From NCBI RefSeq assembly GCF_018402175.1, contig NZ_JAGYJK010000002.1:27517-91516 (forward strand): a stretch of DNA of 64,000 nucleotides, given 5' to 3'. The translations under genes and the position numbers were made by a program. The notes under the pieces were generated by a model. The model had not been told where the DNA came from. It saw only the letters and a program-made list of their open reading frames with translations, and did not search any database. Positions 36,430 to 46,336 of the stretch are shown here, one piece after another (within the stretch, counting starts at the first letter, position 1; the number at the start of each line of letters is the position of its first letter). Source of the stretch: Yoonia sp. (lineage in GTDB: Bacteria > Pseudomonadota > Alphaproteobacteria > Rhodobacterales > Rhodobacteraceae).

Positions 36430-36482
36430 GCGGTGGGACACCCTTCCCCAACGAAGGGCGATTATCTGAGAGGATACCAGAA
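36430..36482 (+). promoter_or_regulatory. Structured serC leader, possible serC RNA motif
   Basis: Just before serC, a hairpin CCCTTC (36441-36446)/GAAGGG (36453-36458) is followed by TATC-N6-GATA, whose right part holds the AGAGGA Shine-Dalgarno. Folding the second hairpin would hide the ribosome binding site. A conserved leader upstream of serC in alphaproteobacteria has been described (serC RNA motif); whether this sequence matches its consensus needs a covariance-model search. Confidence 0.4.
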
Positions 36483-37625
36483 ATGGTTACGACCAAACCG
36501 GCATCGCGGCCGGCCAACCCGCGTTTTTCGTCCGGCCCCTGTGCCAAACCCCCCGTCTGGAAACTGGATGCTTTGCGCGACGCCCCTTTGGGCCGGTCGC
36601 ACCGTGCCAGCATCGGCAAGTCAAAACTGGCCGAGGCGATTGACCTGACCCGTGATATCCTTGGCGTGCCTGCCGATTACCGCATCGGGATCGTGCCAGC
36701 ATCGGACACCGGTGCCTATGAAATGGCGATGTGGTCACTGCTCGGCGAACGCCATGTCGAAATGGTCGCTTGGGAAAGCTTTGGCGCTGGCTGGGTTACG
36801 GATGCAATCAAACAACTGAAAATCCCCGCCACTGTGCATGAAGCGCCTTACGGCGAAATCGTCGATATGGCGGCGCTGAACTACGACCATGACGTCTGTT
36901 TCACTTGGAACGGTACGACATCCGGCGTGCGAATGCCGCATGGCGATATGATCCCCGGCGACCGTGCGGGTCTGACGCTTTGCGACGCGACATCCGCCGC
37001 TTTTGCGCAGGATTTGCCCTGGGACAAGCTCGATGTCACCACCTTCAGCTGGCAAAAGGTGATGGGCGGCGAAGGCGCGCATGGCATGCTGATCCTGAGC
37101 CCGCGCGCGGTGGAACGGCTGGAAAGCTATACCCCCGCTTGGCCGCTGCCCAAGATTTTCCGCCTGACCTCCAAGGGCAAGCTGATCGAAGGCATTTTCA
37201 AAGGCGAGACAATCAATACCCCGTCGATGCTCGCAGTCGAGGATTACCTTGTCGCGCTGAAATGGGGCCGGTCCATCGGCGGGCTTGATGCGCTGATGCA
37301 CCGCGCCAATGCCAATGCGCGGGCGATCTGGAATTTCTGTGCCGATCATTCCTGGATCGACAATCTGGCCGTCGATCCGGCGACGCGGTCGAACACATCT
37401 GTTTGCCTGAAATTCACCGATCCCCGCATCAGTGATGGCGAAGCCTTTGCCAAGGCTGTGGCCAAAAGGCTGGAGGCAGAGAACATCGCGCTGGATATCG
37501 GAGCCTACCGTGACGCGCCTGCCGGTCTGCGGATATGGTGCGGGGCCACGGTGGAAACATCGGATATCGAGGCGATGCTGCCTTGGCTGGACTGGGCCTA
37601 TCAAACCGAGATTTCACACCAATGA
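36483..37625 (+). CDS. serC: Phosphoserine aminotransferase
   Basis: A 380-residue PLP enzyme converting 3-phosphohydroxypyruvate to phosphoserine. The N-terminal [16 protein letters not shown] is the alphaproteobacterial SerC type; the Schiff-base lysine is in [16 protein letters not shown], and the PLP aspartate in [17 protein letters not shown]. Start ATG at 36483 follows AGAGGATACCAGAA. First gene of serC-serA, divergent from serB. Confidence 0.95.
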   Translation: MVTTKPASRPANPRFSSGPCAKPPVWKLDALRDAPLGRSHRASIGKSKLAEAIDLTRDILGVPADYRIGIVPASDTGAYEMAMWSLLGERHVEMVAWESFGAGWVTDAIKQLKIPATVHEAPYGEIVDMAALNYDHDVCFTWNGTTSGVRMPHGDMIPGDRAGLTLCDATSAAFAQDLPWDKLDVTTFSWQKVMGGEGAHGMLILSPRAVERLESYTPAWPLPKIFRLTSKGKLIEGIFKGETINTPSMLAVEDYLVALKWGRSIGGLDALMHRANANARAIWNFCADHSWIDNLAVDPATRSNTSVCLKFTDPRISDGEAFAKAVAKRLEAENIALDIGAYRDAPAGLRIWCGATVETSDIEAMLPWLDWAYQTEISHQ

Positions 37626-37630
37626 ACCCG

Positions 37631-37649
37631 TCCCGGGCTTGATCCGGGA
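37631..37649. repeat. Short palindromic element between serC and serA
   Basis: TCCCGG (37631-37636) pairs with CCGGGA (37644-37649). The CCCGGGCTTGATCCGGGACC-like palindrome is frequent between alphaproteobacterial genes. It may reduce readthrough into serA or process the mRNA. Confidence 0.5.
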
Positions 37650-37714
37650 CCTCCACCAGAGGCCCCAGATCACGTCCGGGGCGCGGATACCCATTTTTTC
37701 AAGGAGCGCCCATC

Positions 37715-39307
37715 ATGGCACCCAAAGTACTCATCTCCGACGAACTTTCCGAAGCTGCCGTGCAGATCTTCAAAGACCGCGGCATCGACGTGGATTTCCA
37801 GCCCAACCTTGGCAAAGACAAGGAAAAGCTGCTGGAAATCATCGGCAATTATGACGGTCTGGCGATCCGGTCCGCGACCAAGGCCACCGAAAAGATCATC
37901 GCCGCTGCCACCAACCTCAAGGTCATTGGCCGTGCCGGTATCGGTGTCGATAATGTCGATATTCCCGCCGCGTCGAAAAAGGGCATCATCGTGATGAACA
38001 CGCCTTTCGGCAATTCGATCACGACCGCCGAACATGCGATTTCTCTGATGATGGCCGTCGCGCGGCAAATCCCCGAGGCGAACGCATCGACCCATGCCGG
38101 CAAATGGGAAAAATCTCGTTTCATGGGCGTGGAACTGACAGCCAAGACGCTGGGCGTCATCGGCGCAGGCAATATCGGGTCCATCGTGATCGACCGCGCG
38201 CTGGGTCTGCGAATGAAGGTTGTCGCCTATGACCCCTTCCTGTCCGAAGACCGCGCCACCGAACTGGGCGTCGAAAAAGTCGAACTGGACGATCTGCTGG
38301 CGCGGGCCGATTTCATCACCATGCATGTGCCGCTGACCGAGCAGACCAAGAATATCCTGTCGCGCGACAACATCGCCAAGCTGAAACAGGGCGTGCGCAT
38401 CGTCAACTGCGCCCGCGGCGGTCTGGTGGATGAAGAGGCGCTGGCCGATGCGCTGAAGGCTGGCCATGTCGCCGGTGCCGCGTTTGACGTGTTCGCCGTG
38501 GAACCCGCCACCGACAGCCCGCTGTTCAACCTGCCCAATGTTGTCGTCACCCCGCATCTTGGGGCCGCGACCACCGAGGCGCAGGAAAACGTGGCCTTGC
38601 AGGTCGCCGAACAGATGTCGGATTATCTGCTGACGGGGGCTGTTAGCAACGCGCTGAATATGCCGTCGGTCACGGCAGAAGAAGCCAAGATCATGGGGCC
38701 GTGGATCAAACTGTCCGGGCACTTGGGCAATTTCATCGGCCAGATGACGGATGAGCCGATCATCGCCATCAATATCCTGTTCGATGGCACGGCTTCTGAA
38801 ATGAACCTCAAGGCGCTGACCGCTTCGTCCGTTGCGGGCATCATGAAGGCGACAAACCCCGACGTGAACATGGTTTCCGCCCCCGTGATCGCCAAGGAAC
38901 GTGGGGTCAAGATTTCGACCACCAAGCAGGATCAATCCGGCGCGTTTGAAGGCTACATCAAGGTCACCGTCGTCACCGAAAGCCGTGAACGGTCCATCGC
39001 GGGGACCGTGTTCAACGACGGCAAGCCACGGTTCATCCAGATCAAGGGCATCAACATCGATGCCGAGGTGGGTGAAAACATGGTCTACACCACAAACAAT
39101 GACGTGCCGGGCATTATTGGGGTGTTGGGCAGCATTCTGGGTGCGAACAACGTCAACATCGCCAACTTTACCCTTGGCCGCGCCGAGGCGAAAGGCGAGG
39201 CGATTGCGCTGCTCTATCTCGACGAGCCTCTGCCTGCCAAGGCAATTGCCGAGCTGGAAGGCACCGGCAAGTTCAAGCAGGTCAAACCCCTGCGGTTCGA
39301 AATCTGA
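37715..39307 (+). CDS. serA: D-3-phosphoglycerate dehydrogenase
   Basis: A 530-residue long-form SerA, first step of serine synthesis. The substrate-binding part (SDELSEAAVQIFKDRGI), the NAD-binding loop LGVIGAGNIGSIVI, the catalytic arginine and histidine (NCARGGLVDEEAL, VVTPHLGAATTEAQ), an intervening domain and the C-terminal ACT domain (MVYTTNNDVPGIIGVLGSIL) are all present. The ACT domain implies feedback by serine. CAAGGAGCGCCC precedes the ATG. Cotranscribed with serC. Confidence 0.96.
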   Translation: MAPKVLISDELSEAAVQIFKDRGIDVDFQPNLGKDKEKLLEIIGNYDGLAIRSATKATEKIIAAATNLKVIGRAGIGVDNVDIPAASKKGIIVMNTPFGNSITTAEHAISLMMAVARQIPEANASTHAGKWEKSRFMGVELTAKTLGVIGAGNIGSIVIDRALGLRMKVVAYDPFLSEDRATELGVEKVELDDLLARADFITMHVPLTEQTKNILSRDNIAKLKQGVRIVNCARGGLVDEEALADALKAGHVAGAAFDVFAVEPATDSPLFNLPNVVVTPHLGAATTEAQENVALQVAEQMSDYLLTGAVSNALNMPSVTAEEAKIMGPWIKLSGHLGNFIGQMTDEPIIAINILFDGTASEMNLKALTASSVAGIMKATNPDVNMVSAPVIAKERGVKISTTKQDQSGAFEGYIKVTVVTESRERSIAGTVFNDGKPRFIQIKGINIDAEVGENMVYTTNNDVPGIIGVLGSILGANNVNIANFTLGRAEAKGEAIALLYLDEPLPAKAIAELEGTGKFKQVKPLRFEI

Positions 39308-39397
39308 TTGACGGGGGCGCGCGGTATTGCGCGCCCCTGACACCGCGGCACCTGCAGCAAAGGCAGGCGAACCGTGTTGGTAGAATGGCGTGTCGCC

Positions 39398-40544
39398 TTA
39401 CATGCAGGCCCCAAACAACGCACGGGTATTTTCGCGCGTCATTTCGACAGGATTGCCACCGCAAGACGGGTCAAGCAGCGCCATTTCGGTCAATTCGTCC
39501 AGCCTTGCCGCTGCGACACCCAGTGCAGTCAGGTTTGCGGGAATCGATAGGCTGGCGCGTAAGTCCATCACATGCGCATAGAACCCGTCAAATCCGCCCG
39601 CGATGCCAAGATAAGCGGCGGCTCGGTCGATCCGAACCTCGATCTCGGCACGGTTGAAATCCAGCACCATCGGCATGACAACAGCGTTCGTCGTGCCGTG
39701 ATGGGTGTTGTAGACTGCGCCGATCGGGTGGCTCAGGCTGTGGATCGCGCCCAGCCCTTTCTGAAACGCAACAGCGCCCATCGCGGCTGCCGACATCATG
39801 TTGGCCCGTGCGTTCAGGTCATCTGGAACGGCATAGGCACGCGGCAGGTTTTCTAGCACCAGTCGCATACCTTCCAAGGCAATCCCTTGGCTCATCGGGT
39901 GATAATGCGGGCTGCAATAAGCCTCCAGACAATGCGCAAGCGCGTCCATGCCGGTACCCGCCGTAATAAAGGCGGGCATGCCGACGGTGAGTGCGGGATC
40001 GCACAACGTGACCACCGGCATCAGCTTGGGGTGAAAGATGATCTTTTTGCGGTGTGTGGCGCTGTCGGTCAGCACACCGGCGCGCCCAACCTCTGATCCG
40101 GTGCCTGCGGTCGTGGGAACGGCGATGATCGGGGCGATGGTGGTCGGGATTGGCGCGGGTCCACCAATCGTCAATATCTTCCAGATCCCAGACGCTGACG
40201 GGTTGGTCCACCATCAGCGCGATCATTTTACCAAGGTCCAGCGCCGACCCACCGCCAAAGGCCACCACACCGTCATGGTCACCCGCGCGGTAGACGGTCA
40301 GGCCGGCCTGCATGTTCGCTTCGGTCGGGTTGGCATCCACTTCGGAAAACACCGCACGGCCCAACCCTGCCGCGTCGAGCAGGTCCAGTGCCTGTGCCGT
40401 GATCGGCAGGCTGGCCAGTGCCTTGTCAGTGACCAGCAAAGGCCGTGTGATACCTGCGCCTTTGCACAGCGCAGGCAGTTCGGAAATCCGGCCTACCCCG
40501 AATTTGATCGTGGTCGGATAGCTCCAGTTTGCAGTCAATGTCAT
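39398..40544 (-). pseudogene. Iron-containing alcohol dehydrogenase, frameshifted
   Basis: About 380 residues if intact. The N-terminal dinucleotide domain (VVAFGGGSALDLGKMIALM) reads from 40544; the C-terminal domain with PTTAGTGSEVGRAG and the metal histidines (DALAHCLEAY, HSLSHPIGAVYNTHHGTTNA) reads in another frame to 39398. The frames join as RANPD + TIAPIIAVP if one base is removed near 40140-40148, so a single-base insertion is responsible. It oxidises or reduces an alcohol/aldehyde with NAD. It is the last gene of the TRAP/glutamine-synthetase-like operon and begins four bases after the aldehyde dehydrogenase stop. Confidence 0.83.
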
Positions 40545-40547
40545 GTG

Positions 40548-41927
40548 TTAGGCCTTTTTCAGGTGGTATGATTTGGCGCGGGTCAGCGCCAGATAGCCAA
40601 GGGCGGATAGGGCCGCACCGCGTCCGGTATCCTTGCAGCCAGTCCAGCAAAGCGCCGGGTCCAGATAATCGCAGCGGTTCATGAGCACGGTACCGGTCTG
40701 GATTTGGTCACCGATCCTACGGGCGGCGGCTGCGTCATGGGTCCAGATTGATGCGGTCAGACCATAGGCGCAATCGTTCATCAGGCGGATCGCTTCGGCA
40801 TCATCCTTGACGGGCATAATACCTACGACGGGGCCGAAACTTTCCTCGCGCATCACGCGCATGTCATGGGTGACATGGGTCAGGATTTGAGGGGCAAGAT
40901 ATGCGCCGCCATCGTCGGCTGGAAATTCGGATGTGTTGATCAGGGCATGCGCACCTGCGGCCACTGCCTCGGCCACTTGGTCGCGTACGAGGGCGGCAAA
41001 GCGTTTGTGCGCCATCGGCCCCATCGTCGTGTCGGGGTCCAGCGGGTTGCCAAGGCGCTGGGCGCGCACCCAGACGACGGCCTTTTCGACGAAAGCATCA
41101 TACAGGCTTTCATGCACATAAATCCGTTCGATCCCACAGCAGCATTGTCCGGAATTGAACATCGCCCCGTCCATCAGGCCGTCAACAGCGGCATCCAGAT
41201 CCGCGTCTGCGCGGACATAACCGGGGTCTTTGCCACCCAGTTCGAGACCCGTACCGCTAAATGTGCCAGCGGCGGCCTTTTCAATCGCGCGCCCACCACC
41301 GACAGAGCCGGTGAAGTTGATGAAATCGAAGGCGCGCGCGCCGATCAGCGCCTCAGTGGTGGCGTGATCGAGCACGACATTCTGGAACACATCCTGTGGC
41401 ACGCCCGCCGCATGAAACGCCTGCGCCAGACGTTCGCCAGCCAACAGGGTCTGGCTGGCATGTTTCAGCACCACCGCATTGCCCGCGATCAGGGCCGGAA
41501 CAATGGTATTAACGGCAGTCAGAAACGGATAGTTCCATGGCGCAATAACGAACACCACGCCTTGGGCCTGGCGCGCAATCAAGCGGGTGAATTTGTCACT
41601 GTCTTCGACCAGGTCGTCAGCCAGTACATCCGACGCGATGCCCGCCATATAAGCCGCACGTTCGCGCACCCCGCCAAATTCGCCGCCATAGCGCACCGGG
41701 CGGCCCATCTGCCATGCAAGCTCTGGGACGATTTCAGCAGCCATCCCCTCGAGCGCGGTAATTCCCGCCATCACGGTGGCGATCCGCGTGTCCAAAGGCA
41801 GCCCGGCCCAAGCGCCTTGCGCCTTGCGCGCGCGCGCGACCGCGGCTTGCGCATCGGCCAAGGGCAGTATCGGGCGTTCGGCATAGACCGACCCGTCCAC
41901 GGGTGAAACCAAACTGATCGTTGTCAT
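40548..41927 (-). CDS. NAD(P)-dependent aldehyde dehydrogenase
   Basis: A 459-residue ALDH-superfamily enzyme. The cofactor region VFVIAPWNYPF, the glutamate in GTGLELGGKDPGYV, and the nucleophile cysteine in FNSGQCCCGIERIYV are present, with NNP-like C-terminal motif EESFGPVVGI. It oxidises an aldehyde to acid; in gamma-glutamylation pathways this would be gamma-glutamyl-aminoaldehyde. The ATG ending 41927 follows AGGAGATTTG. Lies between the glutamine-synthetase-like and alcohol dehydrogenase genes, all one strand, short gaps, so co-expressed. Confidence 0.92.
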   Translation of the reverse strand: MTTISLVSPVDGSVYAERPILPLADAQAAVARARKAQGAWAGLPLDTRIATVMAGITALEGMAAEIVPELAWQMGRPVRYGGEFGGVRERAAYMAGIASDVLADDLVEDSDKFTRLIARQAQGVVFVIAPWNYPFLTAVNTIVPALIAGNAVVLKHASQTLLAGERLAQAFHAAGVPQDVFQNVVLDHATTEALIGARAFDFINFTGSVGGGRAIEKAAAGTFSGTGLELGGKDPGYVRADADLDAAVDGLMDGAMFNSGQCCCGIERIYVHESLYDAFVEKAVVWVRAQRLGNPLDPDTTMGPMAHKRFAALVRDQVAEAVAAGAHALINTSEFPADDGGAYLAPQILTHVTHDMRVMREESFGPVVGIMPVKDDAEAIRLMNDCAYGLTASIWTHDAAAARRIGDQIQTGTVLMNRCDYLDPALCWTGCKDTGRGAALSALGYLALTRAKSYHLKKA

Positions 41928-41964
41928 CAAATCTCCTGTATGTGTTCAGGGTCGGGGCCTAGCC

Positions 41965-43338
41965 CTAGCCCCGCTCCAGTAACCGCTGTCGTTCGAAATC
42001 GGTGACGACGCGGTCATGTTCTTCAATCTCCCACCTTGCGGCGCGGGTGTAATGGTCCACGACATCATCGCCGAAGGCCGCACGCAGCATGGCGGACCCC
42101 TCCAGCAAGTCGGCAGAGCAGCGCAAGGTTTTCGGTATCTCGCGCGCAGTCGCATTGCTATAGTTGTCGCCCTGCATTTCGGGCTCAAGCTCCATCTTGC
42201 CTTCAATCCCCGCCAGCCCTGCCGCCAGCAAGGCCGCACAGGCCAGATAGGGGTTCAGATCAGCGCCCCCGATCCGGCATTCGACGCGCACAGCCTTGGT
42301 GCCGTCGCCACAAACGCGGAAACCGGCGGTGCGGTTATCCAGCGACCAGACCGCTTTCGTCGGAGCAAACATGCCCACACAAAACCGCTTATAGCTGTTC
42401 ACATAAGGCGCCAGCAGCGCGGTTATCTCGCGCGCATGCGCCAGCTGGCCTGCCATGTAGTGCCGCATCAGCGCCGACATGCCGTAGTCGGCATCTTTGT
42501 CGAGAAAGGCAGGCGCACCGTCCAACGTCCAGAGCGATTGATGGACATGGCTCGATGATCCCGCGCGCCGGTGGTCGTATTTCGCCATGAAGGTCACGGA
42601 TTTCCCCAGACCATGTGCAATTTCCTTGGTCGCCTGCTTCGTGATGACATGGAAATCCGCTGTCGTGACCATCCGATCATAGCGGATGTTGATTTCTTCC
42701 TGGCCTGCTTCTGCCTCTCCCTTCGAATTCTCGACGGGGATGCCTGCGCCATAAAGCCCGTTGCGCAAGGCACGCATCAGCGGTTCTTCCTTGGTGGTCT
42801 GGAACAGGTGGTAATCTTCGTTATAGGCGGACACGGGCGTCAGGTGATCGGTGCCGCCATCGCGCAGGGCGTCATAGCTTTGTTCGAAAATATAGAATTC
42901 CAGTTCCGTCGCAGCCATCGGCTGATAGCCCAGCGCCTGTGCACGGGCGACTTGCCGTTTCAGGATCGCGCGGGGGGAAATGGCGATTTCCTGATGCGTG
43001 TGATGGTCCAGCATGTCGCACAGCACCAGTGCCGTGCCGACCAGCCATGGCACACGGCGCAGGGTGGAAAGATCAGGCTTCATCACATAATCGCCATAGC
43101 CCTTTGCCCAAGAGGTCGAGGCATAGCCTGCCACTGTCACCATCTCCATGTCAGTGGCAAACAGGTAGTTGCAGCAATGGGTTTCTTGATAGCCCGAATC
43201 CAGAAAATGCGCGGCATGGAACCGCTTGCCAACAAGACGGCCCTGCATATCGGGTGCAGCAACCATGACGGTGTCAATCTCGCCCGCGTCAAAGGCTACG
43301 CGTAAATCATCCAGCGTCATCAGTCCCGCCATGGTCAT
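41965..43338 (-). CDS. Glutamine-synthetase-like ligase (gamma-glutamylamide synthetase candidate)
   Basis: A 457-residue GS-fold ATP-dependent ligase. N-terminal TVMVAAPDMQGRLVGKRF is the beta-grasp region of the PuuA/GlnT-like group; catalytic-domain blocks include ATELEFYIFEQ, AGQEEINIRYD, SSSHVHQSLW and NRTAGFRVCGDG. It likely couples glutamate to an amine rather than ammonia, since its operon carries a transporter, an aldehyde dehydrogenase, an alcohol dehydrogenase and an amidohydrolase, and not nitrogen-assimilation genes. Two in-frame ATGs (43338 and 43332) are possible. The exact amine is unknown. Confidence 0.88.
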   Translation of the reverse strand: MTMAGLMTLDDLRVAFDAGEIDTVMVAAPDMQGRLVGKRFHAAHFLDSGYQETHCCNYLFATDMEMVTVAGYASTSWAKGYGDYVMKPDLSTLRRVPWLVGTALVLCDMLDHHTHQEIAISPRAILKRQVARAQALGYQPMAATELEFYIFEQSYDALRDGGTDHLTPVSAYNEDYHLFQTTKEEPLMRALRNGLYGAGIPVENSKGEAEAGQEEINIRYDRMVTTADFHVITKQATKEIAHGLGKSVTFMAKYDHRRAGSSSHVHQSLWTLDGAPAFLDKDADYGMSALMRHYMAGQLAHAREITALLAPYVNSYKRFCVGMFAPTKAVWSLDNRTAGFRVCGDGTKAVRVECRIGGADLNPYLACAALLAAGLAGIEGKMELEPEMQGDNYSNATAREIPKTLRCSADLLEGSAMLRAAFGDDVVDHYTRAARWEIEEHDRVVTDFERQRLLERG

Positions 43339-43364
43339 TGCCCCTTTATTCTATGCTTAAAATG

Positions 43365-43388
43365 GGGATGGGGGCGAACCCCCATCCC
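43365..43388 (-). terminator. Hairpin after dctP
   Basis: A perfect ten-base stem (GGGATGGGGG/CCCCCATCCC) with a TTCG loop on the minus strand, followed by CCATTTTAAG. It sits between the DctP-type gene and the glutamine-synthetase-like gene, so it may stabilise or partly end the upstream mRNA, giving more binding protein than enzyme. Confidence 0.7.
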
Positions 43389-43394
43389 GTTGGA

Positions 43395-44432
43395 TTACGA
43401 ATACCGATACGGCCGTCCGGCCTGATCCATCGCGGCATTATAGTTGCGGAAAATGTCGACCACCTTGGCTTTGGTTTCCGATTCCGCTGCGATTTCTTCC
43501 CAGAATGCACGCGCCGCAGTCTCGACCGTGGCCCATTCAGCGTCGGGAATGGATGTCAGTTCCAGCTTCTTGCTTTCTGTACGCAGACGGGCTTCGCCTG
43601 CCCAGTACCAATGCTGGCGATAGTAATGCGATTGTTCGAAACAGGTGGTCATCAGAACCTGCAGATGCGGCGGCAATTCGTTCCAGCGTTCCATGTTGGA
43701 AAAGAAATGCCCGATCCACGCGCCCGAAATGTTATTGGTCAAGAAATGTGATGTGACATCGGCCCAGCCAACCTCGTGCGCTTCAGTGATGCCGCACCAT
43801 GCCACGCCGTCGATTTCGCGGGTTTGCAGCGCGATTTCAACGTCTTCCCACGGCACAGTGACCGGCACGACGCCGAATTGCGACAAGAACCGACCAGCTG
43901 TTGGGAAGGTGAATACACGCTTGCCCTGCAAGTCCGCCAGCGATGTGATCGGCGTTGACGTGATGAAATGGCAAGGGTCCCATGATCCGGCAGAGATGTG
44001 TTTCACGCCGACCTTGGCATATTCTTCGCCCCAGATTTCATTCAGGCCCCAATTGTTAAACAAGGCCGGCACATCAAGGCTGTAACGGCTGGCAAACGGG
44101 AAATAACCGCCGAACACCGTGACTTCGGTGGGCGACGCCATGCTGTCATCATCCGATTGCACAGCGTCGATTGTGCCGCGCTGCATGGCCTGAAACAACT
44201 CACCAGTGGGAACGAGCTGGTCAGCATAGAACAGGTCGATCTGCATTTCATCGCCCGCGATGGCATTGAACATGTCAATCGCGGGTTTTGCCACCTGCGC
44301 GCCCAGCGATGCGCCGGCGTAGGTTTGCATCCGCCAGCGAATGGTGGATTGCGCGTGAACCGCAGGGGCGGCTAACGCAGCGGCACCGCCAAGGGCACCT
44401 GTCGTCAGGAACTTACGTCTCGTCGTGGTCAT
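43395..44432 (-). CDS. TRAP transporter substrate-binding protein, DctP type
   Basis: A 345-residue periplasmic binding protein. The N-terminus has a twin-arginine signal (TTTRRKFLTTGALGG then AAALAAPAVHA). The mature part has DctP features: MFNAIAGDEMQIDLFYADQL, GELFQAMQRGTIDAVQSD and RVFTFPTAGRFLSQFGVVP. It captures the substrate for the DctQ-DctM permease encoded just upstream in the operon. Ligand not predictable; DctP relatives with this GRFLSQFG region are often annotated as mannitol/chloroaromatic type, which is weak evidence. Confidence 0.92.
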   Translation of the reverse strand: MTTTRRKFLTTGALGGAAALAAPAVHAQSTIRWRMQTYAGASLGAQVAKPAIDMFNAIAGDEMQIDLFYADQLVPTGELFQAMQRGTIDAVQSDDDSMASPTEVTVFGGYFPFASRYSLDVPALFNNWGLNEIWGEEYAKVGVKHISAGSWDPCHFITSTPITSLADLQGKRVFTFPTAGRFLSQFGVVPVTVPWEDVEIALQTREIDGVAWCGITEAHEVGWADVTSHFLTNNISGAWIGHFFSNMERWNELPPHLQVLMTTCFEQSHYYRQHWYWAGEARLRTESKKLELTSIPDAEWATVETAARAFWEEIAAESETKAKVVDIFRNYNAAMDQAGRPYRYS

Positions 44433-44490
44433 GATCTTTCCTTCCGGTTGGGGTGAAAATCCGGCGGGTTGGCCCGCTCTTCGTCGTAAT

Positions 44491-45816
44491 TCAGGGAAAC
44501 AGAACGCTGGGCAGCCATAGCGCGATCTGTGGAAACGCCATCACAAGGCCCAGCCCAATGATCATCACGCCCACAAAGGGAATGATGGAGCGGTAGATCT
44601 CGGTCAGGGTAACCTCGTTAGGGGCCATGGCGCGCATCAGAAACAAATTATAGCCAAAGGGTGGCGTCATATAGGCAATCTGGCAGGTGATCGTGTACAG
44701 CACGCCGTACCAAATCAGGTTGAACTCTAGCATCTGCACGATCGGCACATAAAGCGGCGCGACAATCACCAGCATCGCGGTATCGTCCAGAAACATTCCC
44801 ATCAGCAAGAACGACACCTGCATCAGGATCAGGATTTCCCAACGGCCAAGCCCCAGATTATCCATGAATAATTGCCGTACGAAATCCACCGCGCGCAGCC
44901 CGTCAAAGACAGCGCCAAAGGCCAGCGCGGCAAGGATGATCCACAAAAACATGCACGAAATCGCCAGCGTTTTCTTTGTGCAAGTTTCCAGTATCGCCCA
45001 AGTCATGCGTCCCTTGGCAACGCTCACGGCCAGGGCTGAAATCGCGCCGACGACAGCGCTTTCGACTAGACGTGTATAGCCCAGCACAAACGGCACCATC
45101 ATCACCGCGAAAATGGCCAATGGCATCAGCCCCGACAACAGCAGCATGTATTTTTCGCGCTTGGTGACCTGCGCCAATTCCTCTGGGTCAATCGCGGGGC
45201 CAAGGGCAGGGTTCATCCGGCAACGCAGCCAGATATAGAGGATGAACAAAACCGCGAGCATCAGCCCCGGCACCAGTCCCGCCGCCCAAAGATGCGTCAC
45301 CGGCTGGCGTGCGATCATCGCATAAAGCACCAGCACCACCGATGGTGGCACCAGAATCCCAAGGCTCGACCCCGCCTGAATGACGCCCGTCACCATCAAT
45401 TTATCATAATTCCGCTTGAGCAGTTCGGGCAGCGCAATCGTGGCGCCAATCGCCATGCCAGCCACGCTAAGCCCGTTCATCGCGGAAATCAGCACCATCA
45501 GCAGGATCGTCCCTATCGCAAGCCCCCCCGGCACAGGGCCGAACCAGACATGGAACATCCGGTAAAGATCATCAGCCAGTTTGCTTTCAGACAACACATA
45601 GCCCATGAAAATGAACATCGGCAGGGTCATCAGCGGGAACCAGTTCATCAGCTTGATGGTCTGTGCAAAGGCCAGATCATGTCCGCCGCGATCACCCCAA
45701 AGCCAGACCGCCGCAACGACAGCAACAAAGCCGATGACACCGAACATCCGCTGCCCCGTCAGCATCACGGCCAGCATTGACCCGAACATCAATGCGGCAA
45801 TCATTTCATAGGGCAT
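44491..45816 (-). CDS. TRAP transporter large permease, DctM type
   Basis: A 441-residue inner-membrane protein with about 12 hydrophobic segments, e.g. LMFGSMLAVMLTGQRMFGVI, LMTLPMFIFMGYVLSESKLA and GWNP-like VGAISALAVSVAKGRM. It carries the sodium-coupled transport step. ATG ending 45816 is preferred because GGAG lies ten bases before it; a GTG three codons earlier is too close. Overlaps the DctQ gene by 11 bases. Confidence 0.93.
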   Translation of the reverse strand: MPYEMIAALMFGSMLAVMLTGQRMFGVIGFVAVVAAVWLWGDRGGHDLAFAQTIKLMNWFPLMTLPMFIFMGYVLSESKLADDLYRMFHVWFGPVPGGLAIGTILLMVLISAMNGLSVAGMAIGATIALPELLKRNYDKLMVTGVIQAGSSLGILVPPSVVLVLYAMIARQPVTHLWAAGLVPGLMLAVLFILYIWLRCRMNPALGPAIDPEELAQVTKREKYMLLLSGLMPLAIFAVMMVPFVLGYTRLVESAVVGAISALAVSVAKGRMTWAILETCTKKTLAISCMFLWIILAALAFGAVFDGLRAVDFVRQLFMDNLGLGRWEILILMQVSFLLMGMFLDDTAMLVIVAPLYVPIVQMLEFNLIWYGVLYTITCQIAYMTPPFGYNLFLMRAMAPNEVTLTEIYRSIIPFVGVMIIGLGLVMAFPQIALWLPSVLFP

Positions 45817-46336
45817 TGGTGTCACGCTCCGCGATTTTGATGCCCCGCAGGGTGGCGATATCCCGGATCAGAAAGGCGCTGCATTGCAGGATCATCAGGA
45901 CGATGCCGAAACACATGATGATCTTGATCGGTGCCATATAAGGCTGCCACAATCCGCGCCGCCGTTCACCGTATTCCAGCGCAAATTGCGTGCTTTCGAT
46001 CCCGCCCCAAAGCAAAACACCCAGATAGGCGATCAAGGTAAAAATCGTGATACAATCCACCGCCGCCTTGGTCTTGTCTGACCAACGGTCATACAGAAGG
46101 TCCATCCGCACGGCTGACCCCATCTGCAATGAATAGGCCCCGCCCAGCATGAAATACCCCATCAGCAGAAACTGCGCCATTTCATCGGTCCAGATCTGTG
46201 GCGAAAACCCCGCACGCGCCACAGCGCCCCAAGCCAGCACACCCATCAGCGCAAACAGGCTCCACATCGCAAGCCGCCCCACGCGATAATTCAGCGCCTC
46301 GACCATATGCAGATAGGTCATCACAAAACGGGGCAT
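45806..46336 (-). CDS. TRAP transporter small permease, DctQ type
   Basis: A 176-residue four-helix membrane protein (LAMWSLFALMGVLAWGAVAR, MAQFLLMGYFMLGGAYSLQ, then AVRMDLLYDRWSDKTKAAVD, the usual DctQ loop, and IIMCFGIVLMILQCSAFLI). Partner of DctM. Its ATG overlaps the upstream amidohydrolase gene by 16 bases, indicating one operon. Confidence 0.92.
   Translation of the reverse strand: MPRFVMTYLHMVEALNYRVGRLAMWSLFALMGVLAWGAVARAGFSPQIWTDEMAQFLLMGYFMLGGAYSLQMGSAVRMDLLYDRWSDKTKAAVDCITIFTLIAYLGVLLWGGIESTQFALEYGERRRGLWQPYMAPIKIIMCFGIVLMILQCSAFLIRDIATLRGIKIAERDTNAL

Noticed and set aside
37670..39343. 557-codon frame antisense to serA
   Set aside because: Low-complexity, histidine- and glycine-rich product typical of the reverse strand of a GC-rich gene; serA itself is beyond doubt.
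41965..43338. Gamma-glutamylmethylamide synthetase (GmaS) of the methylamine pathway
   Set aside because: The mgs/mgd partner genes are missing and the N-terminus (DMQGRLVGKRF) is of another GS-like group.
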